The notes beneath the pieces were generated by a model that was not told the origin of the DNA, made no database searches, and saw only the letters and a list, made by a program, of their open reading frames with translations. A DNA stretch of 64,000 nucleotides, taken from contig NZ_JAINRC010000005.1 of NCBI RefSeq assembly GCF_020400655.1, forward strand, positions 186,001-250,000, in the 5' to 3' direction. The stretch is from Streptomyces spinosus. GTDB lineage: Bacteria; Actinomycetota; Actinomycetes; Streptomycetales; Streptomycetaceae. A program made the position numbers and the translations under genes. Shown piece after piece: positions 41,941 to 51,561 of this stretch. The number at the start of each line of letters is the position of its first letter. The first letter of the stretch is position 1.

Positions 41941-41972
41941 AAGGGGCGGTACGAGAACTCGTACCGCCCCTT
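41941..41972. terminator. Bidirectional terminator, methyltransferase and ABC operon
   Basis: A perfect 15-bp stem (AAGGGGCGGTACGAG with CTCGTACCGCCCCTT) with only two unpaired bases at the centre. The AA and TT ends give short A/U tracts on both strands. Confidence 0.85.
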
Positions 41973-41997
41973 CCCGCGCACGCCCGGAGCGGCGGCC

Positions 41998-42804
41998 TCA
42001 GAGCACCTTGGACAGGAACGACTGCGTCCGCTCGTGCTGAGGGTTCGTCAGGACGTCCCGCGGGTGGCCGGATTCCACCACCACACCGTCGTCCATGAAC
42101 ACCAGGCTGTCGCCCACCTCGCGGGCGAAGCCCATCTCGTGGGTGACGACGACCATGGTCATGCCGGACTCGGCGAGGTCTCGCATGACGTCCAGGACGT
42201 CACCGACCAGCTCCGGGTCCAGGGCCGAGGTCGGCTCGTCGAACAGCATCAGCTTCGGGTCCATCGCCAGCGCCCGGGCGATCGCCACGCGCTGCTGCTG
42301 GCCGCCGGAGAGCTGGGAGGGGTAGTGTCCGGCCCGGTCGGCCAGGCCCACGCGCTCCAGCAGCTGCATGGCACGTTCCCTGGCCTGCGCCCGGTTCGCG
42401 CCCTTGACCTGCACCGGCGCCTCCATGACGTTCTCCACGGCCGTCATGTGCGGGAACAGGTTGAAGCGCTGGAAGACCATGCCGATGTCCCGGCGCTTCA
42501 TCGCGACCTCACGGTCGCGCAGCTCGTACAGCTTGTCGCCCTGCTGGCGGTAGCCGACCAGCTCACCGTCGACGTACAGCCGTCCGGCGTTGATCTTCTC
42601 CAGGTGGTTGATGCACCGCAGGAAGGTCGACTTGCCGGAACCGGAGGGGCCGATGAGGCAGAACACCTCGCCCGGCTTGACCTCCAGGTCGATGCCCTTG
42701 AGCACCTCGACGTGGCCGAAGGACTTGTGGACGTCCTGCGCCCTGACCATCGGGACGGTGCCCTCGGCCGGGGTGCCCTGACTCTTGCTCAGCTTGTCGG
42801 TCAT
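41998..42804 (-). CDS. Amino-acid ABC transporter ATP-binding protein (polar amino acids)
   Basis: 268 residues from ATG 42804, which overlaps the permease stop as ATGA and has GGGAGG upstream. Walker [12 protein letters not shown]-loop [13 protein letters not shown], signature [16 protein letters not shown], Walker [15 protein letters not shown] and H-loop VVTHEMGFA are intact. GlnQ/ArtP-like. Last gene of a three-gene operon (binding protein, permease, ATPase) for import of glutamate/glutamine-type or similar amino acids; the exact substrate is not given by sequence. Confidence 0.93.
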   Translation of the reverse strand: MTDKLSKSQGTPAEGTVPMVRAQDVHKSFGHVEVLKGIDLEVKPGEVFCLIGPSGSGKSTFLRCINHLEKINAGRLYVDGELVGYRQQGDKLYELRDREVAMKRRDIGMVFQRFNLFPHMTAVENVMEAPVQVKGANRAQARERAMQLLERVGLADRAGHYPSQLSGGQQQRVAIARALAMDPKLMLFDEPTSALDPELVGDVLDVMRDLAESGMTMVVVTHEMGFAREVGDSLVFMDDGVVVESGHPRDVLTNPQHERTQSFLSKVL

Positions 42805-43736
42805 GCCATGCCTCCCTTGGGCCGGCCCAGGGAGAGCATGTTGGTCCTCACCTTCTGCCACGGCGTCGGCGGCAGCTGGCGGCTGGAGCCGCGGGCGTAG
42901 TACCGCTCGATGTAGTACTGGCCGACGCTCAGCACCGAGGTCATGATCAGGTACCAGGCCGCGGCGAGGAAGTACATCTCCACCGGGGCACCGGAGTTCT
43001 GGCCGATGTCCTGGGCGTAGCGGAACAGCTCGGGATACTGGACGGCCGCCACGAGCGAGGTCGTCTTCAGCATGTTGATCACTTCGTTGCCCGTCGGCGG
43101 CACGATCACGCGCATCGCCTGCGGGATGACCACCCGGCGCAGCGTCTTGCCGTGGCTCATGCCCAGCGCGTGGGCCGCCTCGGTCTGGCCCTCGTCCACC
43201 GCCAGCAGGCCCGCCCGGCAGATCTCCGCCATGTACGCCGCCTCGTTCAGGCCCAGGCCGAGCAACGCCGTCAGCAGCGGCGTCATGAAGTTCGACCAGT
43301 AGTCCTTGTAGAACGGCATCAGGTTGATGTACTCGAAGACCAGGCCGAGGTTGAACCAGAGGAACAGCTGGACCAGGACCGGGGTGCCGCGGAAGAACCA
43401 GATGTAGAACCAGGCGATGGACGAGGTCACAGGGTTCTTCGACAGCCGCATCACCGCGAGGACGATGCCGCCGACGATGCCGATCAGCATCGACAGCACC
43501 GTCAGCAGGAGGGTCTTGCCGACACCGGTGAGGATGCGGTCGTCGAAGAAGTAGTCCGGCACCGCGTGCCAGTTGATCCGGCCCTGGCCGAACGCGTAGA
43601 CGATCGCGACGAGGAGCGCGATCGCGATGACGGCGGAGACATAACGTCCGTAGTGCCGGACCGGGATGGCCTTGATGGCCTCCGCGCCGGCCGGGGGCGT
43701 GTCCACCGGCCCCGCCGTCTTGTCGATGTCAGTCAC
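42801..43736 (-). CDS. Amino-acid ABC transporter permease
   Basis: 311 residues. An N-terminal cytoplasmic segment (~35 aa, Pro/Ala-rich) precedes a first helix ([17 protein letters not shown]) and a HisM/GlnP-type core with [12 protein letters not shown] and the EAA loop [20 protein letters not shown]. Only one permease gene is present, so the channel is presumably a homodimer. GTG 43736 lies 36 nt after the binding-protein stop. Co-translated with the ATPase through the ATGA overlap. Confidence 0.92.
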   Translation of the reverse strand: MTDIDKTAGPVDTPPAGAEAIKAIPVRHYGRYVSAVIAIALLVAIVYAFGQGRINWHAVPDYFFDDRILTGVGKTLLLTVLSMLIGIVGGIVLAVMRLSKNPVTSSIAWFYIWFFRGTPVLVQLFLWFNLGLVFEYINLMPFYKDYWSNFMTPLLTALLGLGLNEAAYMAEICRAGLLAVDEGQTEAAHALGMSHGKTLRRVVIPQAMRVIVPPTGNEVINMLKTTSLVAAVQYPELFRYAQDIGQNSGAPVEMYFLAAAWYLIMTSVLSVGQYYIERYYARGSSRQLPPTPWQKVRTNMLSLGRPKGGMA

Positions 43737-43772
43737 GGGAATTGCCTCTCAGTGGCCGCTTGCCGCCGCGGG

Positions 43773-44732
43773 TCACTTGCCGCCGTTGATCACGGACTCC
43801 TTGACGGCGCCGTCCTGGGCGCCCCACTTCTCGAGGATCTGCTGGTACTCGCCGTTCTTGATGATCGCGTCCATCGCGGCCCGGAGCGCGTCGCGCAGCT
43901 GGGTCTCCTTCTTGGAGACCGCGATGCCGTACGGCGCCGCCTCGACCTGGTCGCCGACGATCTCGAAGTCCTTGCCGCCGCCGGAGGTCTTCACCGCGTA
44001 CGCCGCCACCGGGAAGTCCGCGGACACGGCGTCCGCGCCGCCGGAACGCAGCCGGGTCTGGGCCTGCTGGTTGTCGTCGAAGGCCTCGATGGCCAGCTTC
44101 TTGCCGCCCGGACACTTCTTGGCCTGCTGCTTGGCCAGGTCCTCCGAGGTGGTGCCGCGCTGGACGGCGAGCTTCTTGCCGCACAGGTCGTCCCAGGACG
44201 TGATGCCCTTGGTGTCGCCCTTGCGGGTGTATATGGAGACACCGGCGGTCAGGTAGTCGACGAAGTCGACGCCCTCACCGACCTTCTTGCCGGTGTCCGG
44301 GTCGACGCCCTCCTGACGGTTCTTGTTGTCCGTCATGGCCGACATGGCGATGTCGTAGCGGTCCGAGCGCAGACCGGTGAGCAGGGCGTCGAAGGTGCCG
44401 TTCTGGAAGTCGAAGGTCACCCCGAGCTGCTTGCCGAGGGCCGCCGCCAGGTCGGGGTCCAGTCCGACGACCTTGCCGGCGGAGTCCTTGTACTCCACCG
44501 GTGCGTACGCGATGTCGGAACCGACCCTGATCTTGCCCTTGGTCCGGATGTCCTGGGGGAGCTTGTCGGCGAGCGGGGCGCTGCCGGCGGAGGCGCTGCC
44601 GGAGTTCTCGTTCTTGTCCTTGGTCTGGTCACCGCAGCCGGTGATCAGCAGGGCCCCTGCGACCGCGATCGCACCGGCCGCGGCCAGACGGGAGCGCGCT
44701 GCGGTCGTACGACGGGTGGAGCTTGCGGTCAT
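43773..44732 (-). CDS. Amino-acid ABC transporter substrate-binding lipoprotein
   Basis: 319 residues. Twin-arginine-like basic N-terminus, hydrophobic stretch and lipobox LLITGC, so the mature protein is anchored by a lipidated Cys. A Ser/Asn/Gly linker leads into an SBP_bac_3 domain (KIRVGSDIAYAPVEYKDSAG, GLRSDRYDIAMSAMTDNKNR, LRDALRAAMDAIIKNGEYQQ). It captures the amino acid outside the membrane and passes it to the permease. ATG 44732 follows GGAGGAACCACG. First gene of the operon; the 565-nt region upstream is shared with divergent malic enzyme. Confidence 0.93.
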   Translation of the reverse strand: MTASSTRRTTAARSRLAAAGAIAVAGALLITGCGDQTKDKNENSGSASAGSAPLADKLPQDIRTKGKIRVGSDIAYAPVEYKDSAGKVVGLDPDLAAALGKQLGVTFDFQNGTFDALLTGLRSDRYDIAMSAMTDNKNRQEGVDPDTGKKVGEGVDFVDYLTAGVSIYTRKGDTKGITSWDDLCGKKLAVQRGTTSEDLAKQQAKKCPGGKKLAIEAFDDNQQAQTRLRSGGADAVSADFPVAAYAVKTSGGGKDFEIVGDQVEAAPYGIAVSKKETQLRDALRAAMDAIIKNGEYQQILEKWGAQDGAVKESVINGGK

Positions 44733-45297
44733 CGTGGTTCCTCCGGCGGATGGGAAGAGTTGCCGATGGGTCGACGGAAACACACACCTTCGGGTGTCGC
44801 GACCTCGTGGGTTTACGGCATCTTGCCATTCGGTCTGCGCCATTCAGGGGCGTCGCTATGTCAAAATCGGATAACGGGTGACCCTCGAACCGCATCAGGT
44901 CGGTACATCCTTGGTCCATCACCACCGAACCATCTGCGGGAATCCGGCACTCCGGCCGCAAAATCTTCAGCGTGTCTCAAGGTGCGGTCACTCCCCGCCC
45001 GCCCCATCGGTCGGCCTTGGGCGTTTTCGGGCCATTCCGGTCCGCCGGTCGCGCGTCATCCGCGTGTCGTCTTCCGGTTCCGCGATGTGACCTTGCACCT
45101 AATGGACTCGTCGCGGGCGCCGTCCGTCCGGTAAGAAGGTTCTTTACACCCCTCATCCGGGGCTCAGGGCGCGTGTGCGGCGCGCCCGTCGCGTATGAGC
45201 TCGTACGTATCCGCAATCGAGCCGTACGCGGTGCCCGCCCACCCCTCACCAGGAGTGGTCGACCCTCAAACCATGCATACCTAAGGGGTAAAACAAA
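44733..45297. other. Divergent intergenic region, ABC operon and malic enzyme gene
   Basis: 565 nt without a believable gene. TTGACA appears on the minus strand at 44859-44864 but no good -10 follows at normal spacing. CTAAGGGG (45281-45288) is the malic enzyme ribosome-binding site. Short open frames here lack codon bias and ribosome-binding sites. Both promoters must lie here, but I cannot place them. Confidence 0.6.
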
Positions 45298-46521
<1,224 letters not shown>

Positions 46522-46550
46522 CGTCGCGCTGAGCGGCGTTCCGCAGTACT

Positions 46551-46582
46551 GAACGGCCCTGTCCGTGTGGACGGGGCCGTTC
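46551..46582 (+). terminator. Hairpin terminator after malic enzyme
   Basis: GAACGGCCCTGTCC and GGACGGGGCCGTTC pair (one U-G wobble) around GTGT, followed by CTTCGG, 30 nt after the stop. Confidence 0.8.
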
Positions 46583-46733
46583 CTTCGGTCCGGCGCCCGC
46601 CCGTCCGGGGGCCGGACGGTGCCGTCCCGGGTGCCGGTGGGCATGCGCCGCACGGGTGCCGGTCGCGCAAGAGGGCATGTGTCACAGGGGGTCCTGGTTC
46701 CGCCGGCCGCACCGCGCCCCTATCGTCGGCAGC

Positions 46734-47699
46734 ATGTTCGCTGTCTACGCCGCCCGAATCGACCGCGACCAGCCGCTCACCGGCCTCGAGTTGGGGGAGC
46801 GCCCGGCTCCCGAGGCCCGTCCCGGCTGGAGCACCGTCACGGTACGGGCCGCTTCCCTCAATCACCACGACCTCTGGTCCCTGCGGGGCGTCGGCCTCCC
46901 GGAGGACCGGCTGCCCATGATCCTCGGCTGTGACGCCGCCGGGGTCGACGCGGACGGCAACGAGGTCGTCCTGCACTCCGTCATCGGCCAGACCGGCCAC
47001 GGCGTCGGCCCCGCCGAGCCGCGCTCCATCCTCACGGAGCGGTACCAGGGCACCTTCGCCGAACAGGTCGCCGTGCCGACCTGGAACATCCTGCCCAAGC
47101 CGAAGGAACTGTCGTTCGCCGAGGCGGCCTGTCTGCCGACCGCCTGGCTGACGGCGTACCGGATGCTGTTCACCAACGCCGGGGTACGGCCCGGTGACTC
47201 GGTCCTCGTGCAGGGCGCGGGCGGCGGTGTCGCCACGGCCGCGATCGTCCTCGGCAAGGCCGCCGGGCTGCGGGTCTTCGCCACCAGCCGGGACGAGGCC
47301 AAGCGGAAGCGGGCCCTGGAGCTGGGCGCGGTGGAGGCCGTGGAGCCCGGGGCGCGGCTGCCGCAGCGGGTGGACGCCGTCATCGAGACCGTGGGCGCCG
47401 CCACCTGGTCCCACTCCGTGAAGTCCCTGCGGCCCGGCGGGACGCTCGTCATCTCCGGCGCCACCAGCGGGGACCGGCCCTCGCACGCCGAGCTGACCCG
47501 GATCTTCTTCCTCGAACTGAAGGTCGTCGGCTCCACCATGGGCACCAAGGACGAGCTGGAGGACCTGCTCGCCTTCTGCGCCGCGACGGGGGTGCGACCC
47601 GTCATCGACGAGGAGCTGCCGCTGGACCGGGCCCGGGAGGGCTTCGAACGGCTGGCTTCCGGGGAGCAGTTCGGAAAGATCGTGCTGACCAACTCCTGA
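46734..47699 (+). CDS. Zinc-type alcohol dehydrogenase-like (MDR) oxidoreductase
   Basis: 321 residues of the medium-chain dehydrogenase/reductase family: SLNHHDLWSLRGVGLPEDRL, LGCDAAGVDADGNEV, the nucleotide-binding VLVQGAGGGVATAAIVLGKA, and the C-terminal GEQFGKIVL. The structural-zinc cysteines are missing, as in quinone-oxidoreductase-like members; residues at the catalytic-zinc positions are also not convincing (NHHD in place of C). It is probably an NADPH-dependent reductase acting on a quinone or enone, inference only. ATG 46734; a strong terminator follows. Confidence 0.85.
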   Translation: MFAVYAARIDRDQPLTGLELGERPAPEARPGWSTVTVRAASLNHHDLWSLRGVGLPEDRLPMILGCDAAGVDADGNEVVLHSVIGQTGHGVGPAEPRSILTERYQGTFAEQVAVPTWNILPKPKELSFAEAACLPTAWLTAYRMLFTNAGVRPGDSVLVQGAGGGVATAAIVLGKAAGLRVFATSRDEAKRKRALELGAVEAVEPGARLPQRVDAVIETVGAATWSHSVKSLRPGGTLVISGATSGDRPSHAELTRIFFLELKVVGSTMGTKDELEDLLAFCAATGVRPVIDEELPLDRAREGFERLASGEQFGKIVLTNS

Positions 47700-47744
47700 G
47701 CTTTCGCGGGCTGTCGGGCTGTCGGGCCGTCGAGCCGAGGAGTG

Positions 47745-47778
47745 GAAAGGCGGGTCCGGGGTGCCGGGCCCGCCTTTC
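47745..47778 (+). terminator. Strong hairpin terminator after MDR gene
   Basis: GAAAGGCGGGTCCGG pairs with CCGGGCCCGCCTTTC (15 bp with one wobble, GGTG loop), ending in TTTCTC. It isolates the HTH/Clp-N operon promoter downstream. Confidence 0.85.
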
Positions 47779-47790
47779 TCGTGGCATGGC

Positions 47791-47837
47791 TGTCAACTAG
47801 GGTTGACGCCTGCCGGATGTCAACTTAGATTGACAGC
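47791..47837 (+). promoter_or_regulatory. Twin operators overlapping a promoter for a leaderless mRNA
   Basis: Two inverted repeats share half-sites: TGTCAACTAGGGTTGAC (47791-47807) and TGTCAA-CTTAGA-TTGACA (47818-47835), 27 bp apart. Within them TTGACG (47803-47808) and TAGATT (47826-47831) form a -35/-10 pair with 17-nt spacing. Transcription would then begin at about 47838, the A of the ATG, with no room for a ribosome-binding site. Confidence 0.65.
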
Positions 47838-48047
47838 ATGAGTGAGGCAACCGATCTCGCCGAGCGCGCCGGTGACCGTGATCCACGGGTCGGGCTGCGG
47901 GCCGTGGCCGCGCTGCGCCGGCTGCTGGAGCAGCTGGAGGCGGTACAGGTGCGCAGCGCGCGCAATCAGGGCTGGTCGTGGCAGGAGATCGCCGCGGAGC
48001 TGGGTGTCAGCAGGCAGGCCGTGCACAAGAAGTACGGGAGGCATTGA
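47838..48047 (+). CDS. Small helix-turn-helix protein
   Basis: 69 residues: an N-terminal helix pair (RVGLRAVAALRRLLEQLEAV) followed by a helix-turn-helix GWSWQEIAAELGVSRQAVHK and KYGRH at the end. It probably binds the twin TGTCAA operators in front of its own gene. No ribosome-binding site precedes ATG 47838, consistent with a leaderless transcript. The stop overlaps the next start (TGATG), so it is coupled to the Clp-N protein gene. Confidence 0.8.
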   Translation: MSEATDLAERAGDRDPRVGLRAVAALRRLLEQLEAVQVRSARNQGWSWQEIAAELGVSRQAVHKKYGRH

Positions 48048-48631
48048 TGTTCGAGCGGTTCACCAAGGACGCCCGGGCGGTGGTCGAAGGGGCGTACGCG
48101 CACGCGGAGGGCGACGGGGCGCGGTCCGTGGACGCCGAGCACCTGCTGCTCGCGCTCCTCGACCGGGAGGGCAGCCGGGCGTCCTTCGCGCTGTCCGCCC
48201 TCGGGCTCGCGGAGCCGGAGGCACGGGAGCGGGTGCGGCGCGATGTGCGGGAGGCCCGGCGGCGGGCCGGGCTGACCCGGGCCGACGCGGACGCGCTGGC
48301 CGGGCTGGGGATCGATGTGTCGCAGATCGTGGCGCGGGTGGAGGAGGTGCACGGCGTCGGGGCGATGTCCGGTGACCGGGGGCGGGGCACGGGCCGGGCG
48401 GGGTGGTCGTCGGGCGGGCGGCGGCCCGGCTTCGGCCGCGGGGCCAGGGGGGTGCTGGAGCGGGCGTTGCGGGTCGCGCTGGCTCGGCGTGACCGGGGGA
48501 TCGGGGACGAACACCTGCTGCTGGCGCTCACCGTGCTGCCGGGCGTGGCGGGGGAGGTGCTGGCCGATCACGGGGTGACGTTCGAAGGGGTGTCGCGGGT
48601 GTGCCCGGCGGCTCGGTCGGCTGCGGGCTGA
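48047..48631 (+). CDS. Clp N-terminal-domain protein
   Basis: 194 residues carrying two Clp_N repeats without an ATPase or peptidase domain: MFERFTKDARAVVEGAYAHA ... SVDAEHLLLALLDREG, and after a Gly/Arg linker, GVLERALRVALARRDRGIGD with EHLLLALTVLPG. Such stand-alone domains may act as adaptors or substrate traps for ClpC-type unfoldases, or bind phospho-arginine marks as in ClpC, both inference. GGGAGG precedes the ATG. HTH plus Clp-N pairs are frequent in Streptomyces and are expected to be autoregulated. Confidence 0.85.
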   Translation: MFERFTKDARAVVEGAYAHAEGDGARSVDAEHLLLALLDREGSRASFALSALGLAEPEARERVRRDVREARRRAGLTRADADALAGLGIDVSQIVARVEEVHGVGAMSGDRGRGTGRAGWSSGGRRPGFGRGARGVLERALRVALARRDRGIGDEHLLLALTVLPGVAGEVLADHGVTFEGVSRVCPAARSAAG

Positions 48632-48668
48632 GCGCGTCGGCCGCGCCCCGGGGGGTTGTTCTCTCACC

Positions 48669-49013
48669 GCCCGTCCGGCTCGGCCGGCCAGGAGGCGGCT
48701 CCCGCGGGGCTTCGCCCCGGACCCCGGATGCTTTGCCACCTGTCCGTCCGGCTCGGCCGGCTTCGAGGTCAGCGCCCGGGGTTCCGGTTCAGGCCGCGGG
48801 TGTTCTCCCGTCGGCCCGTCCGGCTCGGTCGGCCGGGAGGTGGGCCCCGCGGGGGTTCGCCCCGGACTCCGGATGCTTCGCCACCTGTCCGTCCGGCTCG
48901 GCCGGCTTCGAGGTGAGCGCCCGGGGTTCCGGTTCAGGCCGCGGGTGTTCTCCCGTCGGCCCGTCCGGCTCGGTCGGCCGGGAGGTGGGCCCCGCGGGGG
49001 TTCGCCCCGGACT
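48669..49013. repeat. Tandem 145-bp repeat, about 2.4 copies
   Basis: Two nearly identical full units (48724-48868 and 48869-49013) and a partial, more divergent one (48669-48723) contain GCCCGTCCGGCTCGG, GCGCCCGGGGTTCCGG and GGGGTTCGCCCCGGACTC. It lies between the convergent Clp-N and PadR genes, filling the 390-nt gap with no gene. Frames through it are open in several phases because of G+C bias, but none looks coding. Possibly terminator-like palindromic units (GGGGTTCGCCCC). Confidence 0.85.
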
Positions 49014-49021
49014 CCGGGGCG

Positions 49022-50047
49022 TCAGGGCTTGGGGGTGTGGAGCAGGGCTGCGATGTGGGCCGCCGCCGTGGAGAGGTGGTGGCGGGCCTCGCGGAGTTGG
49101 GCGGGGGTGATGCCGTGGTCGCGGGCCGCGTCGCGGATGTCGTCGCGGAAGCGGTCCAGCAGGCGGTCGAGGTCGCGGGCCGGGTCGCCGGTGGTGTCCT
49201 GTTCGTGGGCCCAGGCGGGCTCGTAGTCGGCGGGGAAGTCCTCCCTGGGGGAGGTGTGATGCGGTTCCTCCCCGGGGCGGCCGAAGGTCCGGTCCCGGCC
49301 GAAGCCCTTGCCGAAGTCCTTCCCGAAGTCCCCGAGCTCCTTGGCCAGTTCCGTCAGGCCCTCGCGGACGCCGGTCGGCCAGTCGCCGCGCGTGAAGTGG
49401 TCCTGGACCCGGCGGGCGATGCGCTGCATCTCCTCCTGCGCCTGGGCCCGCGCCCGCGCCTGTGCCTCCTGGGCCTGACGGCGGGCCCGCTCGGCCTCCT
49501 CGCGGGCCCGGCGGCTCTCGTCCTTGGCGCGCCGCGCCTGCTCCTTCCACTCCTGCTTGACCCGGCGCATCTCCTCCTTGGCGGTCTTCCAGGCCTCCTT
49601 CTCGCCCATCTCCCCGGGCTCCCCGAAGGGGTACCCGGCGCCGGAAGCCTTGGTGCCACGGCGGGCCTCGGAGGTGGCGGCGCGCACCTCGCGGCGCAGG
49701 TCACCGGCCGCGCCGCGCACGTCGGCCCTCATCTCGGCGGCGAGTTCCGCGACCGACTCGCGGATCTCCAGCTCCAGGTCGGCCAGCTCGCCGCTGCGGT
49801 CGGCGAGTTCGGCGCGGCCCGCGTCCGTGATGGCGTACACCTTGCGGCCGCCCTCGGTGGTGTGCCGGACCAGGCCCTCCGCCTCCAGCTTGGCCAGGCG
49901 GGGGTAAACCGTGCCCGCCGAGGGGGCGTAGAGACCCTGGAAGCGCTCCTCGAGCAGCCTGATCACCTCGTAGCCGTGACGCGGGGCCTCGTCGAGCAGC
50001 TTGAGCAGGTACAGGCGGAGGCGGCCGTGGGCGAAGACGGGAGGCAT
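49022..50047 (-). CDS. PadR-family regulator with long charged helical extension
   Basis: 341 residues. The N-terminal winged helix is standard PadR: RLYLLKLLDEAPRHGYEVIR, LLEERFQGLYAPSAGTVYPR, LAKLEAEGLVRHTTEGGRKV. From about residue 95 the chain becomes a very long, charged coiled-coil (KQEWKEQARRAKDESRRARE-type, then AEERARRQAQEAQARARAQA-like repeats), far longer than the usual PadR C-terminal dimer helix. It ends with an amphipathic helix set (LDRLLDRFRDDIRDAARDHG). Divergent operators lie upstream of the preceding DUF4097 gene, so the two-gene operon is probably autorepressed. Gap to that gene is 1 nt. Confidence 0.85.
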   Translation of the reverse strand: MPPVFAHGRLRLYLLKLLDEAPRHGYEVIRLLEERFQGLYAPSAGTVYPRLAKLEAEGLVRHTTEGGRKVYAITDAGRAELADRSGELADLELEIRESVAELAAEMRADVRGAAGDLRREVRAATSEARRGTKASGAGYPFGEPGEMGEKEAWKTAKEEMRRVKQEWKEQARRAKDESRRAREEAERARRQAQEAQARARAQAQEEMQRIARRVQDHFTRGDWPTGVREGLTELAKELGDFGKDFGKGFGRDRTFGRPGEEPHHTSPREDFPADYEPAWAHEQDTTGDPARDLDRLLDRFRDDIRDAARDHGITPAQLREARHHLSTAAAHIAALLHTPKP

Positions 50048-50048
50048 G

Positions 50049-51032
50049 TCAGAGCACCTTCTTGTCGGTCGTGCCGTCGGCCGGGCCGCCGGTGGAAGGG
50101 CCGGCACCGAAAGTGCCGTCGGTGCCCCCGGTGTCGTCCTGGCCGGAGACGGAATTGTCTCGCGGGGTGCCGGGGGAGTGATCGGCCGGGTGGGGTCCGG
50201 CGTCCGGGAACGTGTCCTCGTCGTCGTCCCGGGGCGGGCGGCGCAGCAGGGCGATCGAGCCGGAGACCGTGGTGGCCCGCAGTTTGCCGGTGCCGGCGCC
50301 GAGACGGCCGGTGATCTTGTGCGCGCCCCACTGGCCGCGCACCCGCAGTCCGTCGAACGCGTTGGAGATCGTGCCGCTCGCGGTGTTCGCCTCCACCTCG
50401 GCGTCGGCCGGGTGCGGCAGACGGATGGCGATCTCGCCCGAGACGCTGGTGAGACCGATGTCCGTGGGGCCGTCCGGGTCCAGGTCCACGATCATGGAGC
50501 CGCTGACGGTGTCGGCGCGCACGGAGGAGCCGGAGCCCTCGACCACGGTCAGGTCGCCGGAGACCGAGTTGTACCGCAGGTCGCCGGTGACCGCCTGGGC
50601 CTCCAGGTTCCCCGAGACGGTGTCCGCGCGGACCGGGCCCGAGACGCCGACCAGGGTCGTGTCGCCGGTCACTCCCCTGATCACCGCCGGGCCGCGGATG
50701 CCGGAGACGACTGCCGCGGCACCGACCACGCCCACCTCCACGCGCGTGTCGGCGGGCACCGCGAGGGAGACGACGGCGCTGCGGCGCCAGCCCTTGCGGT
50801 CGAGCCACTTGAGGAAGCCCTTCCAGGGCAGGTCCTCGTAGGCCACGGTGAGGGTGGTGCCGTTCCGGGTGACGATCAGGGGCGGGCCTTCCAGTTCGGA
50901 GACCTCCAGGCGGGCCGGGCCCTCGTCCGTGCCCACCACGTTCACCGTGCCGTTGACGATGCGGACCTGGAGGTCGTGCAGGGGGGCGTCGAAGGTCAGC
51001 TTCTGGGGTTCGGTGACGGACCACTCGGGCAT
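50049..51032 (-). CDS. DUF4097 beta-strand repeat protein
   Basis: 327 residues. The central 200 form a right-handed beta-helix of repeats of the type VSGD(L/I)..., e.g. VSGPVRADTVSGNLEAQAVT, VSGDLTVVEGSGSSVRADTV and VSGEIAIRLPHPADAEVEAN. No signal peptide or membrane helix, so it is predicted cytosolic. The C-terminal ~50 residues are disordered (Asp/Gly/Thr-rich). DUF4097 proteins are often co-encoded with PadR regulators and may act as sensors of envelope stress, which is inference. First gene of the PadR operon. Confidence 0.85.
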   Translation of the reverse strand: MPEWSVTEPQKLTFDAPLHDLQVRIVNGTVNVVGTDEGPARLEVSELEGPPLIVTRNGTTLTVAYEDLPWKGFLKWLDRKGWRRSAVVSLAVPADTRVEVGVVGAAAVVSGIRGPAVIRGVTGDTTLVGVSGPVRADTVSGNLEAQAVTGDLRYNSVSGDLTVVEGSGSSVRADTVSGSMIVDLDPDGPTDIGLTSVSGEIAIRLPHPADAEVEANTASGTISNAFDGLRVRGQWGAHKITGRLGAGTGKLRATTVSGSIALLRRPPRDDDEDTFPDAGPHPADHSPGTPRDNSVSGQDDTGGTDGTFGAGPSTGGPADGTTDKKVL

Positions 51033-51073
51033 GGGGCCTCCTCGGCCGGGCGGGGCACGTGTCAGGACACGCC

Positions 51074-51107
51074 ATATCGCGTTCTCCGATATTCACGATA
51101 TATCGTG
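51074..51107. promoter_or_regulatory. Palindromic operators upstream of the DUF4097-PadR operon
   Basis: ATATCG...CGATAT (51074-51092) and the perfect 14-nt palindrome CACGATATATCGTG (51094-51107) share the ATAT/CGATAT core. They lie about 45-75 bp upstream of the DUF4097 start in an otherwise very GC-rich region. They fit ATAT-type PadR operators and so autoregulation. Confidence 0.7.
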
Positions 51108-51208
51108 GCCGTCGGAAGTCAAGGCGCTCTTCCGGGGGACGTCCCGGCGGCGGCATAGGCTGGTGGGAGTTGTTGTCAGGCTGATGTATCTGCTGGAGAT
51201 GGGCACCG

Positions 51209-51388
51209 ATGTACTTCACCGACCGCGGTATCGAGGAGTTGGAGAAGCGGCGTGGCGAGGAAGAGGTCACCTTCGAGTGGCTGGCGGAGCAGTTGCGCAC
51301 GTTCGTGGACCTGAACCCGGACTTCGAGGTGCCCGTGGAGCGTCTGGCCACCTGGCTCGCCCGGCTCGACGACGAGGAGGACGAGTAG
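51209..51388 (+). CDS. Small acidic protein (DUF6104-type)
   Basis: 59 residues: MYFTDRGIEELEKRRGEEEV, then TFEWLAEQLRTFVDLNPDFE and PVERLATWLARLDDEEDE. It has no cysteines or membrane segment; helical, with an acidic tail. I recognise the family as a highly conserved small actinobacterial protein of unknown function. GGAG at 51195-51198 serves as ribosome-binding site. Divergent from the PadR operon; the next gene is 173 nt away. Confidence 0.75.
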   Translation: MYFTDRGIEELEKRRGEEEVTFEWLAEQLRTFVDLNPDFEVPVERLATWLARLDDEEDE

Positions 51389-51561
51389 CGCGCGGGGGAT
51401 GAGCGGGACGAGGGCCTGGGCGAGGCCGGCGGGGTGACAGGGGCGAGCGTGTGGGACGGGGGGGCGTTCGCCGGCCGTATCCCCCGCCGGCTCCCCTCTT
51501 CCCCTCCCCCTCTCCCTCCCCGGGAGTTAGCCTTCTCCTCCCATCGGCGAACGGGGGCGTC

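Noticed and set aside
44733..45297. Small genes or a riboswitch in the divergent spacer
   Set aside because: Short frames lack ribosome-binding sites and codon bias, and no aptamer signature was recognised.
48669..49013. CRISPR array
   Set aside because: The units are 145 bp, directly abutting, with no unique spacers and no cas genes in the window.
48789..49550. 253-codon minus-strand frame over the 145-bp repeats
   Set aside because: Pro/Gly/Arg-rich translation of repeat DNA continuing out of frame through the PadR gene.
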